From contig NZ_CP127167.1 of the NCBI RefSeq assembly GCF_036288925.1, forward strand, positions 2,108,001-2,172,000: DNA of 64,000 nt. The letters are read 5' to 3'. The position numbers and the translations under genes were made by a program. This DNA is from Haemophilus parainfluenzae (GTDB taxonomy: Bacteria; Pseudomonadota; Gammaproteobacteria; Enterobacterales; Pasteurellaceae). The notes beneath the pieces were generated by a model. The model had not been told where the DNA came from. It worked only from the letters and a program-made list of their open reading frames with translations, and did not search any database. This document shows positions 1-9,189 of this stretch, piece by piece (within the stretch, counting starts at the first letter, position 1; every line of letters starts with the position of its first letter).

Positions 1-916
1 ATGACACTTGCTCGGCTGAAATTAAAGGCTTCACATCATCACTTGCTTGCACGAAACGCTGTCTTTCTAATAAATAGGATTTACTCAGATCTCGCAAGTC
101 GCCCCAATATTCTTGACATGGATTATTGAAGAATAAATGCACGTCTGTTTTAGCTGAAATACCTTGGAAAATATTGAGATAAACCGTTGGCAATGCTGGA
201 ATACCAAAAATAAAAATACGTTCCGGCAAGTTGAGTGTCGCATTGGGATCACGACATAATGCTAAAAATTGTTGATTGAGTGCAGCACGATGCTTTGCTT
301 TTCCACCGAAATCACGTTGAACATCATCCACCAAGGCTCGCCATAAAATTCCCTGCCAGTGAATATTGCCTTTAATTTGAGAAAGAAAGGTAGGATTTAA
401 TGCCGAAAGCCCCTGCTTTTGCTGATCAATTTGAGCCAAGATCTTTTCATCGTTATTTTCCTCCCATGCAGCAATCCATTCGGGACGATAGACGAGATAT
501 TGGTCAAATAAATCGGCAACTTTTAGGCTTAATTGATAAAGCTTTTGCTGTTCTGATGCAGGTGAAGACGCTAAATATTTTTTTAATGGTTCAAATTCTT
601 TTTGCTGTAAAAAGGTAGGGATTAATCGCATTAATCGCCATAACGTTGAATCTTTTTCAAAAGGGTTTTGCGTAGAAACATTCGGCAAATTATCGGCGTA
701 AAGTTTCCAAATAAAACTGGAAGGCATGGGGAATTGGAAATTCGCTGCAACGCCGCGTTTTTTAGCCATTTCCATTTGCAACCATTGTGCCATACCTGGA
801 CTTTGCACCAACACAATGTCAGATTGAAACGGATCATGTTGCGGTAAATTTTCCAACAGCGAAACTAAAATATCCTTTTGAATTTCTGGTTGGTTTGAAT
901 AATAAGTAACGAACAA
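1..916 (-). CDS. recC: Exodeoxyribonuclease V subunit RecC, N-terminal part (runs off the window)
   Basis: RecC is the structural and Chi-recognising subunit of the RecBCD helicase-nuclease, which processes double-strand breaks. The visible N-terminal 305 or so residues read FVTYYSNQ, then ILVSLLEN, then QSPGMAQWLQMEMA and FIWKLY, all typical of the RecC amino end. I chose a TTG start at 916 because the family begins almost exactly at this Tyr-Tyr-Ser-Asn motif, AAAGGG lies a few bases upstream, and no in-frame ATG precedes it. It follows the com pseudopilin genes by 37 bp, the same order as in H. influenzae and as ppdABC-recC in E. coli, so it may be co-transcribed with them. The rest of the gene lies beyond position 1. 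Confidence 0.93.
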   Translation of the reverse strand, partial: MFVTYYSNQPEIQKDILVSLLENLPQHDPFQSDIVLVQSPGMAQWLQMEMAKKRGVAANFQFPMPSSFIWKLYADNLPNVSTQNPFEKDSTLWRLMRLIPTFLQQKEFEPLKKYLASSPASEQQKLYQLSLKVADLFDQYLVYRPEWIAAWEENNDEKILAQIDQQKQGLSALNPTFLSQIKGNIHWQGILWRALVDDVQRDFGGKAKHRAALNQQFLALCRDPNATLNLPERIFIFGIPALPTVYLNIFQGISAKTDVHLFFNNPCQEYWGDLRDLSKSYLLERQRFVQASDDVKPLISAEQVS

Positions 917-953
917 AGTAACGCCCTTTTGAAAGCAAAAACAATGCGTTATT

Positions 954-1256
954 TTACTCGGTTTTCAATAAAAATTCACCTTGAGGATAGCGTATATTCA
1001 CTTGATGATGACTGCATTGAATTGCAAATTGAATGCCATTTTGTTCTACGCTATTTTCACAAGACAAGCCTAAAAACTGACGTTGAGCCTGATTTTCAGC
1101 GATTTGAATCGCCTGAAATTCTTGAAAAATTCTGACCGCACTTTTTCGTTGCTCAGTCGTCCATCGGTTAAAAATCAAAAATAACCCGCTGAAAATCGAT
1201 AAGGCTAATAAAAGTGACATTAACGACATGCCTTTATTCACTTTGATCTTGCGCAC
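954..1256 (-). CDS. comQ: Competence minor pseudopilin ComQ (PpdC-like)
   Basis: Small prepilin-like protein of 100 residues. It has a short basic leader, the processing motif KG/MSLMS around residue 9, and one hydrophobic helix (roughly residues 10-30), followed by a small Cys-containing domain. It is the last of four pseudopilin genes before recC, matching H. influenzae comQ (HI0941) in position. The start is a GTG at 1256 that overlaps the end of comP by 23 bp, which suggests translational coupling. An internal ATG at the processing site would remove the leader. Such proteins are thought to prime or assemble the type IV pilus-like DNA uptake machine. The assignment rests on context and the prepilin signature. 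Confidence 0.82.
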   Translation of the reverse strand: MRKIKVNKGMSLMSLLLALSIFSGLFLIFNRWTTEQRKSAVRIFQEFQAIQIAENQAQRQFLGLSCENSVEQNGIQFAIQCSHHQVNIRYPQGEFLLKTE

Positions 1257-1917
1257 TCAAATCACTCCAACTTTTATCCACCAAACGCCATTGGCTATAT
1301 TCTTGTACGAGTTTTGTCACCACGGCTTTACCGTAAGCTACCGTCACGCCTCCCTCCAACTTAAGAGAGCCTCCAGTAATCACAGCACCGCTAATACGCC
1401 CTTTGCCGATTAAACTTAAATCTCCTTCTGCTAGCAGAATACCACTCACATTCCCTTTAATTTCTAATTGGCTTTGCGTTATCCAATACACTTGTGGTGT
1501 TTTTTGAACAGTTAAAGTAGTATCTACTTTCACAAAGTGCGGTTGAAAATCAGCTTGTTTTTCGCTGGAAATAAAATCTCGCAGCATATTTTCATTAATG
1601 CCTTTTGTGGGCGATTTCTTAAACAACTCTGCACGTTTACACCAAACAGAATAGGCCACTTTATCCTCTGCCCCTGAAGACTCGAAAAAGATTTGTTTCA
1701 CTTTTTCAGTACCATTTAAAGGCAAGTTTTGGCAAATGTGTGTTTGTTGTTGCTGACTGATTTTCTGTAAAGGAAGGCTCTGTTCTACGTAATATTTTCG
1801 CAAACTCATTTGAGCTCGAAAAAACGCAAAGATCTGTTCATCAAATAATAAGATCAGCGCCAATAAGCCCGAAAGTAAAATCAGTGCCGTCAGTGTCACA
1901 ATCCCTTTTTTCATCAT
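1234..1917 (-). CDS. comP: Competence pseudopilin-operon protein ComP (YgdB-like)
   Basis: 227-residue protein starting MMKKGIVTLTALILL. The leader has a Gly before a hydrophobic stretch (about residues 6-25), consistent with prepilin peptidase processing. It then has a periplasmic domain that includes a Gly-rich segment near residues 155-185 (GNVSGILLAEGDLSLIGKG), resembling repeats of PilX-type minor pilins. It overlaps comO by a TGA/ATG junction and comQ by 23 bp, so the four genes form a tight operon. Position matches HI0940 (comP) in H. influenzae and ygdB in E. coli. It is required, by family knowledge, for natural transformation. Its exact role in the pilus is not known from sequence. 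Confidence 0.82.
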   Translation of the reverse strand: MMKKGIVTLTALILLSGLLALILLFDEQIFAFFRAQMSLRKYYVEQSLPLQKISQQQQTHICQNLPLNGTEKVKQIFFESSGAEDKVAYSVWCKRAELFKKSPTKGINENMLRDFISSEKQADFQPHFVKVDTTLTVQKTPQVYWITQSQLEIKGNVSGILLAEGDLSLIGKGRISGAVITGGSLKLEGGVTVAYGKAVVTKLVQEYSQWRLVDKSWSDLSAQDQSE

Positions 1918-2630
1918 TCTTCTTGATTTAATAAAGGCACCACAAGCGAAGTTTCATATTGAATATGCTTATGTGTTGCAAGATTTCCCGCGAGTTTGAT
2001 TTCAATCCCTTTCCCTGCCTTTAACCAATCAAAACGTAATTGAGAAATCTCAAACTCTTTTTCATCCAATAAATCTGTCCATCCACCACCAGCATTACAA
2101 GTAGATTGCATTAGAGCACGCTGACATTCTTCCGAGCGACAATCTGCATTTACCGCATTTTTATAAGTTTGTTTGGTTTCGATCATTTTGCCGTTAAGTT
2201 TGTAACCAAATAGCTCTTTTTCGATATTTTTTGCCACATTTTTAACGCCATTTACGCAGGTATTTTTTGTGTATTTTTCACCAATACAACCATTAGTATT
2301 TAAATCATAAAAAAACAAGACACAACTATTTGATGGTGCATTGTCTGCTTGAGCAATGGTTATTGAAGTACCCTTTTCGTCTAATTCGAATAAAACCAGA
2401 TTATCCTCGATGAGTTTTTGGTTTACGGCTCGAAAACCTACGCGACGCAGATCTTTACCGATGAGTTGAATGGTACGTTGCAATTCAGACTGTAATTTGA
2501 GTTGTAACATTAAACGCTGATTTTGCTGTTGAGTTTGGGCATAAAATTGTGCAACTAATAACAATAATAAAGCGGATAAGCCAAGTGAAATCAACAAACT
2601 CACCAATGTTTCGCCTTTTAATGGTTTCAT
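1914..2630 (-). CDS. comO: Competence minor pseudopilin ComO (PpdB-like)
   Basis: About 238 residues. The leader MKPLKGETLVSLL ends in a prepilin-type processing site (KG/ETLVS) and is followed by a hydrophobic helix. The periplasmic part contains several cysteines (for example CVLFFYDLNTNGC and CRSEEC) that could form disulfides. An upstream in-frame ATG exists at 2639. I prefer the ATG at 2630 because it overlaps the TGA stop of comN (ATGA), a standard coupling arrangement, and gives the usual short basic leader. It corresponds to H. influenzae HI0939 and E. coli ppdB. It belongs to the GspJ/PilW-like minor pilin group, judging by size and Cys content. Confidence 0.83.
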   Translation of the reverse strand: MKPLKGETLVSLLISLGLSALLLLLVAQFYAQTQQQNQRLMLQLKLQSELQRTIQLIGKDLRRVGFRAVNQKLIEDNLVLFELDEKGTSITIAQADNAPSNSCVLFFYDLNTNGCIGEKYTKNTCVNGVKNVAKNIEKELFGYKLNGKMIETKQTYKNAVNADCRSEECQRALMQSTCNAGGGWTDLLDEKEFEISQLRFDWLKAGKGIEIKLAGNLATHKHIQYETSLVVPLLNQEE

Positions 2631-3145
2631 CTTGTACATGCACTCGCTGCTTGATCAGACTTTAATTTAATACTGCCTACATTGAAAAAAGAGAACAATG
2701 TTCGATGCTCTTCAGCCTGTAACATAAAACAATTCGTTTCCATGGTATTTCTGGCCCCATTAAATTTCACCGCCACTTCTGACGGATATAATTTAGGGCC
2801 GATAAGCATCGTTTTTTCTTCAAAATAAGGATAGTAAAAATGCGCATAAAGGTTTTTAGGACAATTCTGGGGATGAAAACAATCACAAAAATGATCGCTT
2901 TTTACTTGAGCTGTGATACACCAACGTTGATTTGCTGTATCTCGATTGGCCAAAATAAACCAAATCGCCGATGAGTTTTCTGCCCTCGCTTGAATATTAC
3001 GTAAGAAAAAATAAAGCCGTTGTTGCTCTTTTTCAAGAAAATATTTGGGATCGTTTTTCTGCCATTTAGGCAATACAAACGCTAACGTTAAGCTTAAAAT
3101 AAATAACGCAATCAAGGTTTCTAATAAGGTTATCCCTTTATACAT
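2627..3145 (-). CDS. comN: Competence minor pseudopilin ComN (PpdA-like)
   Basis: First gene of the comNOPQ operon, 172 residues. It starts MYKGITLLETLIALF, a classic type IV prepilin N-terminus with cleavage after Gly4 and a Glu at +5, then a hydrophobic helix to about residue 25. It resembles GspH/FimT-type minor pilins. AAGG lies about 8 bases upstream of the ATG. A near-consensus CRP-S site lies 66-87 bp upstream, which identifies this as part of the Sxy/CRP competence regulon, matching H. influenzae HI0938. The product should sit in the inner membrane and act in assembling the DNA-uptake pilus. Confidence 0.86.
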   Translation of the reverse strand: MYKGITLLETLIALFILSLTLAFVLPKWQKNDPKYFLEKEQQRLYFFLRNIQARAENSSAIWFILANRDTANQRWCITAQVKSDHFCDCFHPQNCPKNLYAHFYYPYFEEKTMLIGPKLYPSEVAVKFNGARNTMETNCFMLQAEEHRTLFSFFNVGSIKLKSDQAASACTR

Positions 3146-3210
3146 AAAATGCCTTCTTTTTTGACCGCACTTTAAAAGTCCTTTAGAAGAAAGCCAAATT
3201 GGCTACTTTA

Positions 3211-3232
3211 TTTTTGCGATACCGATCGCAAA
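3211..3232 (-). promoter_or_regulatory. CRP-S site (Sxy-dependent competence regulatory box) of comNOPQ
   Basis: The site is a 22-bp palindrome with half sites TTTTTGCGAT and GATCGCAAA. It differs from the published Pasteurellaceae CRP-S consensus only in the central three bases. The cytosine at position 7 and guanine at position 8 of the left half mark it as CRP-S, not CRP-N. CRP-S sites need both CRP-cAMP and the competence activator Sxy. If it acts at -41.5, transcription of comN would start near 3180. The divergent suhB start at 3346 is over 110 bp away. Confidence 0.87.
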
Positions 3233-3345
3233 TTTCCTTTAAAAAATGGGAAAAACCGTGAATTAAACATTTTCAACTGGCTATTTACTAAAACTCCCTT
3301 ATAATAGGCGACCTATTTATCTGTTCTTTAAAATCTGGTGGAAAT

Positions 3346-4146
3346 ATGAATCCAATGTTAAATATCGCTATTCGTGCGGCACGAAAAGCGGGCAACGTGA
3401 TTGCTAAAAACTATGAGCGCCGTGATGACATCCAAACAAGTAAAAAAGGTATTAATGATTATGTGACTAGCGTCGATAAAGCCGCTGAAGCTGAGATCAT
3501 TGAAATTATTCAGAAATCTTATCCTGATCATACAATTATCAGTGAAGAGCGTGGTGCATTAGAAGGCAAAGACAGTGATATTCAATGGGTGATTGATCCA
3601 CTAGATGGCACAACCAACTTTGTAAAAGGCTTGCCACATTTCTCTGTTTCTATTGCTATCCGTGTAAAAAACCGTACCGAAGTGGGAGTGGTTTACGATC
3701 CTATTCGTAATGAATTATTCACTGCTGTGCGTGGCGAAGGCGCAAAATTAAATGAAGTGCGTTTACGTGTAGATAGCCAAAATGAACTTAACGGGGCGAT
3801 TTTAGCCACCGGTTTCCCATTCAAACAACCAAGCTTGATGCCAACTCAATTTGCTATCATGAATAACTTAATTGATGAAGCAGCCGATTTCCGTCGTACG
3901 GGTTCTGCCGCATTAGACCTTTGTTATGTCGCTTCAGGTCGCGTTGATGGTTATTTCGAAATGGGCTTAAAACCTTGGGATTGCGCAGCGGGTGATTTAA
4001 TCGTACGTGAAGCTGGCGGTTTAGTGTGTGATTTCAATGCGGGTCATGGCTATTTACGCTCAGGCAACATCGTGGCTGCTCCAGCACGTATTTTAAAAGA
4101 AATACTAAATAAAATTCAGCCTTGCCTAACGGAACAAGTTAAGTAA
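3346..4146 (+). CDS. suhB: Inositol-1-monophosphatase SuhB
   Basis: 266-residue Mg2+-dependent inositol monophosphatase. It hydrolyses inositol-1-phosphate in vitro and, in gamma-proteobacteria, also works with NusA in the rRNA antitermination complex. The sequence has the metal-binding Glu-Glu of SEERG near residue 67, the signature IDPLDGTTNF near residues 83-92, and the C-terminal motif WDCAAGDLIVREAGG. GGTGGA precedes the ATG. It sits divergently from comNOPQ as in H. influenzae (HI0937) and converges on bioB, from which it is separated by an uptake-sequence hairpin. A TATAAT at 3300-3305 is a plausible -10 element. Confidence 0.96.
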   Translation: MNPMLNIAIRAARKAGNVIAKNYERRDDIQTSKKGINDYVTSVDKAAEAEIIEIIQKSYPDHTIISEERGALEGKDSDIQWVIDPLDGTTNFVKGLPHFSVSIAIRVKNRTEVGVVYDPIRNELFTAVRGEGAKLNEVRLRVDSQNELNGAILATGFPFKQPSLMPTQFAIMNNLIDEAADFRRTGSAALDLCYVASGRVDGYFEMGLKPWDCAAGDLIVREAGGLVCDFNAGHGYLRSGNIVAAPARILKEILNKIQPCLTEQVK

Positions 4147-4154
4147 ACCTTAAC

Positions 4155-4187
4155 AAAAGTGCGGTGAAATTTCACCGCACTTTTTTT
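4155..4187. terminator. Bidirectional terminator made from two inverted uptake sequences
   Basis: AAAGTGCGGTGAAA and TTTCACCGCACTTT pair perfectly with no loop beyond the centre, and a T run follows on the plus side and an A run on the minus side. It lies between the convergent genes suhB and bioB, so it can terminate both. Each arm contains a complete 9-bp DNA uptake core. Confidence 0.85.
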
Positions 4188-4191
4188 ATGA

Positions 4192-5208
4192 CTAATTTCT
4201 GTCGAGTGGCTTTCTATTTTCTTCCGTTTCTGGCTCAAGATCTAATTTAGCCATGAGCAGCTGATCGCCATCTTCTTCTGGGTTGCCTGTCACTAACAAT
4301 TTATCGCCATAGAAAATGGAATTTGCGCCAGCCATAAAGCACATGGCTTGCATTTCTTCACTCATGCCTTGACGACCTGCTGAAAGGCGAACATAACTTT
4401 TCGGCATAGTAATACGCGCAACGGCAATAGTGCGAACAAACTCTGTCCAATCTAAATCAGCTGCATCTGCCATTGGTGTGCCTTCTACTTTCACTAATTG
4501 GTTAATTGGCACGGACTCTGGCTGCGGATCAAGATTTGCCAAACTTGCAATGAGACCAGCTCGCTCTTTACGGGTTTCGTTCATGCCCACAATACCACCA
4601 CAGCAAACTTTTAAACCAACACGACGAACTTTTCCTAACGTACTTAAACGATCATCAAAACGGCGTGTACCAATGACATTGTGATAATTCTCTGGCGCGG
4701 TATCAAGATTGTGGTTGTAATAATCCAATCCCGCATCTTTTAACTCTTCCGCCATACCATCTTGCAACAACCCAAAGGTGCCGCAAGTTTCTAAGCCAAT
4801 ATCTTTTACCGCACGAATAATCGCCGTCACTTTTTCCATATCTTTAGGCTTAGGACCACGCCATGCTGCGCCCATACAAAAACGTCCTGCACCACGTGCT
4901 TTCGCAATTTTGGCTTTTTCGACAATTTCATCGATATCCAAGATCTGCTGATTTTGCACGCCGGTTTGATAACGTGCCGATTGCGGGCAATAACCACAAT
5001 CCTCTGGACAGCCACCCGTTTTAATCGACATCAACGTCGATAACTGTATCGCACCAGGGTTGAAATGCTCTCGATGCACTTGAGCCGCACGATAGACTAA
5101 TTCTAAAAACGGTGTTTCAAACAACGCTTCGACTTTACAAACAGACCAATACTCTACTGATGGATGGGGCGTAATAGATGAAAGCTGTACTACATTTGTT
5201 GTGGTCAT
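4192..5208 (-). CDS. bioB: Biotin synthase
   Basis: Radical SAM enzyme that inserts sulfur into dethiobiotin to make biotin, the last step of the pathway. The 338-residue protein has the three cluster cysteines at residues 67, 71 and 74 ([13 protein letters not shown]). It also carries the family motifs YNHNLDT and VPINQL, and an Arg in RLSAGRQ expected to bind the auxiliary 2Fe-2S cluster. The rest of the biotin pathway is not in this window. It lies 73 bp downstream of thiQ on the same strand, next to the thiamine transporter genes, as in H. influenzae (HI1022, thi genes HI1019-1021). It may be partly read through from them. Confidence 0.97.
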   Translation of the reverse strand: MTTTNVVQLSSITPHPSVEYWSVCKVEALFETPFLELVYRAAQVHREHFNPGAIQLSTLMSIKTGGCPEDCGYCPQSARYQTGVQNQQILDIDEIVEKAKIAKARGAGRFCMGAAWRGPKPKDMEKVTAIIRAVKDIGLETCGTFGLLQDGMAEELKDAGLDYYNHNLDTAPENYHNVIGTRRFDDRLSTLGKVRRVGLKVCCGGIVGMNETRKERAGLIASLANLDPQPESVPINQLVKVEGTPMADAADLDWTEFVRTIAVARITMPKSYVRLSAGRQGMSEEMQAMCFMAGANSIFYGDKLLVTGNPEEDGDQLLMAKLDLEPETEENRKPLDRN

Positions 5209-5281
5209 TATATTTTCCTCGTTTAAGCTATGTAGCTTTTATTAAGTTGAGCATATTACTCTGCAATATGATAAAAAGAGA

Positions 5282-5911
5282 TCAGATCACTTTTCCTTGA
5301 TGAATTTCAACCACTCGATCAATATGCCGTTCAATTTCTTGGGGTTGATGCGTCACCAATAACATGGTGAGCTTTTTCTCTTCACATAATTGATCCATTA
5401 AATCCTGCATTTCAATACGTAATTTAGGATCAAGGGCTGAAAAAGGTTCATCCAATAATAAAATGGGTTTATCTCGTAGCAAACAGCGCGCTAACGCCAC
5501 TCGCTGTTTTTGTCCACCCGAAAGTGCGGTCGGTTTTCTCGTTAAAAAATCCTGTAAATTGACCGCACTTGCAGCTTGTTCTACAAGGGCTTTTTCTTCT
5601 GCATTTAAGGCTAAATTCGGTTTTAAACCTAAGGCAATATTCTCTTCCACAGAAAGATGAGTAAAGAGATTGTTTTCCTGAAATAACATGGAAACGGGGC
5701 GTTCAAAAGGTGCTGTTTTGGTATGATTTTCACCATTTAGCCAAATCTCGCCACTATCCGCATATTCAAAGCCAGCAATTAAATTCAGTAAGGTACTTTT
5801 TCCTGCGCCACTTTCACCAATAATGGCGATTTTTTCCTGGGCTTGAATATGTAAATCAAATATCATCGGCATGGATTGATAATTGAAGACCACATTATTT
5901 AATTTAATCAT
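5282..5911 (-). CDS. thiQ: Thiamine ABC transporter ATP-binding protein ThiQ
   Basis: ATPase subunit (209 residues) of the thiamine/TPP importer ThiBPQ. Walker [10 protein letters not shown] lies near residues 32-40. The Q-loop follows, then the signature LSGGQKQR and Walker [14 protein letters not shown] take the ATG at 5911, which overlaps the last codons of thiP in an ATGATTAA junction. An upstream alternative start would add seven unconserved residues. Two uptake sequences lie inside the gene. It is the last gene of the riboswitch-controlled operon thiB-thiP-thiQ. Confidence 0.95.
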   Translation of the reverse strand: MIKLNNVVFNYQSMPMIFDLHIQAQEKIAIIGESGAGKSTLLNLIAGFEYADSGEIWLNGENHTKTAPFERPVSMLFQENNLFTHLSVEENIALGLKPNLALNAEEKALVEQAASAVNLQDFLTRKPTALSGGQKQRVALARCLLRDKPILLLDEPFSALDPKLRIEMQDLMDQLCEEKKLTMLLVTHQPQEIERHIDRVVEIHQGKVI

Positions 5912-7511
5912 GTTGTTCCTTCTGCCCTTCAATAAACATAAATAAACCTAAACATAATCCCAATAAAATCAATGCCGTCACTGCTGCTTCTTGGCTTCGA
6001 TATTGCCCGATTTGTTGATAAAGCAAATGAGGCAAAGAAGTAAAATCAGGACTACCAAATAAGGCTATCGCTGTAAAATCGCCGAGTGATAAAGTCGTTG
6101 CGAGTGCCAAGGCATATTTCAACGGGGCTTTTAGTAGCGGATATTCAATTAAACGAAAACGCTGCCAGCCTGTAATATTCAGCGATAAACAGAGTTTTTC
6201 ATAATATTGCATCGATTGACTCATTGGTGTATTGAGAATTTTGAGCACAAATGGCAAGGCAGCCAAGGCGTTACAAACAGATACCACTACAAACAAATGC
6301 CCTGCTGAAAAATCAATATCTTGTAACCAAAGGAATAAGCCGACTGCTAAGACAATCGTCGGAATGGCTAAAATCATCATCCCCCCCGTTAAAATTAAGT
6401 GGGCTAATTTGGGATGAGATAACCATTGCAGTTGACGGGAAAGTAACAATAAGAAGAACCCAAATAATACCGATAAAATCCCTGCAGTCGGTGCCATGGT
6501 TAATGAATAAGCAAGCGCTTTCCATAATTGTGGGTTTTGCCAATAGCCAAATAATTGGGTTGCAGATAAACCTTGAAAAATAATATTGAATAAGGGACTT
6601 AAAATAAATAAGCACACCGAGAATAAGACAAAAACATGTCCAAATTTGACCGCACTTGAAGAAGGCAAAACCCATCGATAACGTTGTGAAATCTGCGTTT
6701 CAGGTGCTTTCGCCCAATATTGTGAAAGTGAAAATAACGCAAAACAAAACGCAAATTGCACTAACGCAAAAAGTGCCGCTTTAGGTAAATCAAATTCAAA
6801 GAAAATAGCTTGGTAAATGGCGACTTCTAATGTGCTGTTTTGTGGCCCACCACCAAGTGCCAATACAATCGTAAAGCTAGTGAAACACAGCATAAAAATC
6901 AGTACAAAGGCAGACACGATTTGGCTTTTCAAATAAGGCCATTCAATTAAACGGAAAAATGTGAAACCTTTGATATTTAATTGTGCCGCGAGTTGATGCT
7001 GTTCGGTTGGTACACTTTGCAAAGCCTGCAAACTCATTCGTGCCGCTAAAGGAATATTAAAAAATAAATGGGCAATGAGAATGCCACTTAAACCATAAAT
7101 GGAGGGTTTCCATGAAATACCTAAGGTTTGCAGCAGTTGTGTTAGCCAACCGGCTGTGCCATAAATACTAATCAAACCGAAAATAGCCAGTAATGCCGGC
7201 AAAACAAAGGTGAGGGAAAAAATACGTAAAATGAGCGATTTGCCTTTGAAATCTAAATAGAAAAAAGCGCGTGCAAATAAAGTACCAATTATGCTAGAAA
7301 GCAAGGCAGACAAGAATGCCTGCCCGACACTAAAGGCGATAACTTGATGCAAATAATCGTCTTTTAAGAAGTCAGATAAGGCATAATCACTTCCAACTGA
7401 AAAAACCGCAGAAAGTGAAAATCCATAGAGTAAAACAATGAAAAAAATGACCGCACTTCCGCCCAAATAATGGCGAGGACGAAAATGCGGATGTTGGAAT
7501 AAGTGCATCAA
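5904..7511 (-). CDS. thiP: Thiamine ABC transporter permease ThiP
   Basis: Membrane component of the thiamine/TPP importer, 535 residues, with about twelve predicted hydrophobic segments arranged as two halves. Each half carries an EAA-type loop for contact with ThiQ (for example [18 protein letters not shown] and [19 protein letters not shown]). This duplicated layout is usual for ThiP/iron permeases. It starts two bases after thiB and overlaps thiQ by 8 bp, so the three genes form one transcription unit. Uptake sequences occur near 6648 and 7448. Confidence 0.95.
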   Translation of the reverse strand: MMHLFQHPHFRPRHYLGGSAVIFFIVLLYGFSLSAVFSVGSDYALSDFLKDDYLHQVIAFSVGQAFLSALLSSIIGTLFARAFFYLDFKGKSLILRIFSLTFVLPALLAIFGLISIYGTAGWLTQLLQTLGISWKPSIYGLSGILIAHLFFNIPLAARMSLQALQSVPTEQHQLAAQLNIKGFTFFRLIEWPYLKSQIVSAFVLIFMLCFTSFTIVLALGGGPQNSTLEVAIYQAIFFEFDLPKAALFALVQFAFCFALFSLSQYWAKAPETQISQRYRWVLPSSSAVKFGHVFVLFSVCLFILSPLFNIIFQGLSATQLFGYWQNPQLWKALAYSLTMAPTAGILSVLFGFFLLLLSRQLQWLSHPKLAHLILTGGMMILAIPTIVLAVGLFLWLQDIDFSAGHLFVVVSVCNALAALPFVLKILNTPMSQSMQYYEKLCLSLNITGWQRFRLIEYPLLKAPLKYALALATTLSLGDFTAIALFGSPDFTSLPHLLYQQIGQYRSQEAAVTALILLGLCLGLFMFIEGQKEQHD

Positions 7512-7513
7512 TA

Positions 7514-8515
7514 CTACTTAGATAACGCTTTTTGCCATTGATTGATCCAGCCTTTCAGCTGCTCACTTGTTACCGTAGTAGTATCTAAAATACGCATTGA
7601 TTTTGCGCGAGAATTAAGCGCATCAATATGACTTTCGATATTGGTCTCTACCACGGGTAACATGACATTATTTTTAGCAATATCCGCTTGAGCTTGCGGT
7701 GAAAGTAAGAATCCTAGAAACTCATCAGCACAGGCATTATTACGGTTAGCGACTTTTGCCGCGACTTCAACTTGTAAGACGCTCCCCTCTGCAAATTCCG
7801 TTGCCACATAATTATCTTTTTGTTCAGACAGAATATGGTAAATCGGTGAAGTATTGACGCTTAAAACTACATCACCTTCCCCTTTTAAGAAGGCCCCATA
7901 AGACTCAGTCCAACCTTTGGTGACCGTTACCGTATGTTTAGAAAGGGTTTTCCAAGCATTTGCTATATCTGCTGCTGGATAAACTGCATTTATCCAAAGT
8001 AATAAGCCCCGTCCAATACTGCTTGTACGCGGATCTTGATATAACACTTTAAGATCTTGACGCTCAACTAATTCTTTTAAGCTTTTTGGTGGATTGACCA
8101 ATTTATTTTTGTCATAAATAAACGCATATTGCGCATAATCAAATGGTAAAAAAGTTTTATTTTTCCATTTAATCGGTAAGCGTAACTGGCTTAAATCTAC
8201 TTTATTTGGCTCAAAAATATTGAGTTTTTGTGCGTCCTCAATTTGATAACTATCTAAACCGAGCACGACATCCGCCTTAATTTTTTTACCTTCTAGACGA
8301 ACACGGTTAAACAAAGTGCCATTATTATCAAAAGCCACATAATTCAGCTTACATTGCGGGAATTGTTGTTCAAAAGCTGCTTTAACTTTTGGTCCAGCAC
8401 TCCAATCAGCACTAAATGAATCATAAGTATAAACATCTAATGTTTGAGGTGCAGCAGCTTGTGCGAAAGCGGAAGCGGTAAAAAGTGCGGTTAAAATGGG
8501 AAGTGTTTTGTTCAT
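7514..8515 (-). CDS. thiB: Thiamine-binding periplasmic protein ThiB (TbpA)
   Basis: 333-residue periplasmic solute-binding protein of the thiamine/TPP importer. It has a signal peptide (MNKTLPILTALFTASAFA) followed by TLDVYTYDSFSADWSAGP, the conserved N-terminal stretch of TbpA. Further conserved parts include PFDYAQYAFIYDK and LLLWINAVYP. It is the first gene of the operon and lies directly behind a TPP riboswitch, which fits import of the riboswitch ligand. Confidence 0.96.
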   Translation of the reverse strand: MNKTLPILTALFTASAFAQAAAPQTLDVYTYDSFSADWSAGPKVKAAFEQQFPQCKLNYVAFDNNGTLFNRVRLEGKKIKADVVLGLDSYQIEDAQKLNIFEPNKVDLSQLRLPIKWKNKTFLPFDYAQYAFIYDKNKLVNPPKSLKELVERQDLKVLYQDPRTSSIGRGLLLWINAVYPAADIANAWKTLSKHTVTVTKGWTESYGAFLKGEGDVVLSVNTSPIYHILSEQKDNYVATEFAEGSVLQVEVAAKVANRNNACADEFLGFLLSPQAQADIAKNNVMLPVVETNIESHIDALNSRAKSMRILDTTTVTSEQLKGWINQWQKALSK

Positions 8516-8562
8516 TATGCGTTCTCCTTATTTTTGCATAACGAAACAGCATAATGAGATAA

Positions 8563-8645
8563 TTAGTTTCCTACGCCAGCATTATCTGTTTCAGGTTCAC
8601 GGGTGTTTCTCAGCCATTAATATTGGCACCCCGACTAAGTTCGAC
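8563..8645 (-). promoter_or_regulatory. TPP riboswitch (THI element) controlling thiBPQ
   Basis: Read on the minus strand, the segment contains GGGGTGCC, then GCTGAGAAACACCCGTGAA, CCTGAACAGATAATGCTG-like spacing, and GCGTAGGAAA. These are the conserved P2, J2/4 and P4 parts of the thi-box aptamer. It lies some 50 bp upstream of thiB. Binding of thiamine pyrophosphate is expected to block translation initiation or transcription of the importer operon. I did not fold the expression platform. Confidence 0.95.
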
Positions 8646-8743
8646 GTAGTCTAACGTAAGGGAATTTTATCAACAAGTTATTTAACTTAAAAATGTTAAT
8701 CTGATCACATTTTTATAACAGGTTTATCATTTTTTGAGCAAAA

Positions 8744-8768
8744 GAAAACCTACTAAAAAGCAGGTTTA
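8744..8768 (-). terminator. Weak terminator after grxD
   Basis: On the minus strand a short stem (AAACCT pairing with AGGTTT) is followed by TTCTTTT, 20-45 bp beyond the grxD stop codon. The stem is short, so termination may be partial. Confidence 0.5.
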
Positions 8769-8787
8769 TCTTGTAATCTATCGTCAA

Positions 8788-9114
8788 TTAAGCTTGATGT
8801 TTAGCCGCGACTTCGCTTAATAAAGTTTGAAGTTCGCCCGTTTGGTACATTTCTAAAATAATATCACAACCACCAATTAACTCACCTTCTACCCATAATT
8901 GTGGGAAAGTTGGCCAGTTTGCATAAGCCGGTAATTCAGCACGAATATCGGGGTGTTGAAGAATATCAACATAGCCGAAAGGTACTTTGCAATTCATTAA
9001 TACTTCAGATGCACGCGCAGAGAAACCACAAGAAGGCAATTTGGGAGAACCTTTCATGTAAATTAAAATTGGGTTTTCAGCGATTTGTTTTTTGATTTTG
9101 TCTAATGTTTCCAT
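8788..9114 (-). CDS. grxD: Monothiol glutaredoxin GrxD (Grx4)
   Basis: 108-residue monothiol glutaredoxin with the CGFS active site (Cys29 in KLPSCGFSA). It also has the glutathione-binding stretch WPTFPQLWVEGELIGGCDI. Proteins of this class carry a bridging 2Fe-2S cluster with glutathione and BolA partners, and serve in iron-sulfur cluster trafficking. It is a single gene with its own flanking regions. The downstream neighbour thiB is separated by the riboswitch and a weak terminator. Confidence 0.96.
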   Translation of the reverse strand: METLDKIKKQIAENPILIYMKGSPKLPSCGFSARASEVLMNCKVPFGYVDILQHPDIRAELPAYANWPTFPQLWVEGELIGGCDIILEMYQTGELQTLLSEVAAKHQA

Positions 9115-9189
9115 AATGTTCCTTGTTCAAATAAGTCTGAATAAGACGCTATTCTAGCATAAGATAGAACCTGAGTGAAAGACTTGGTC

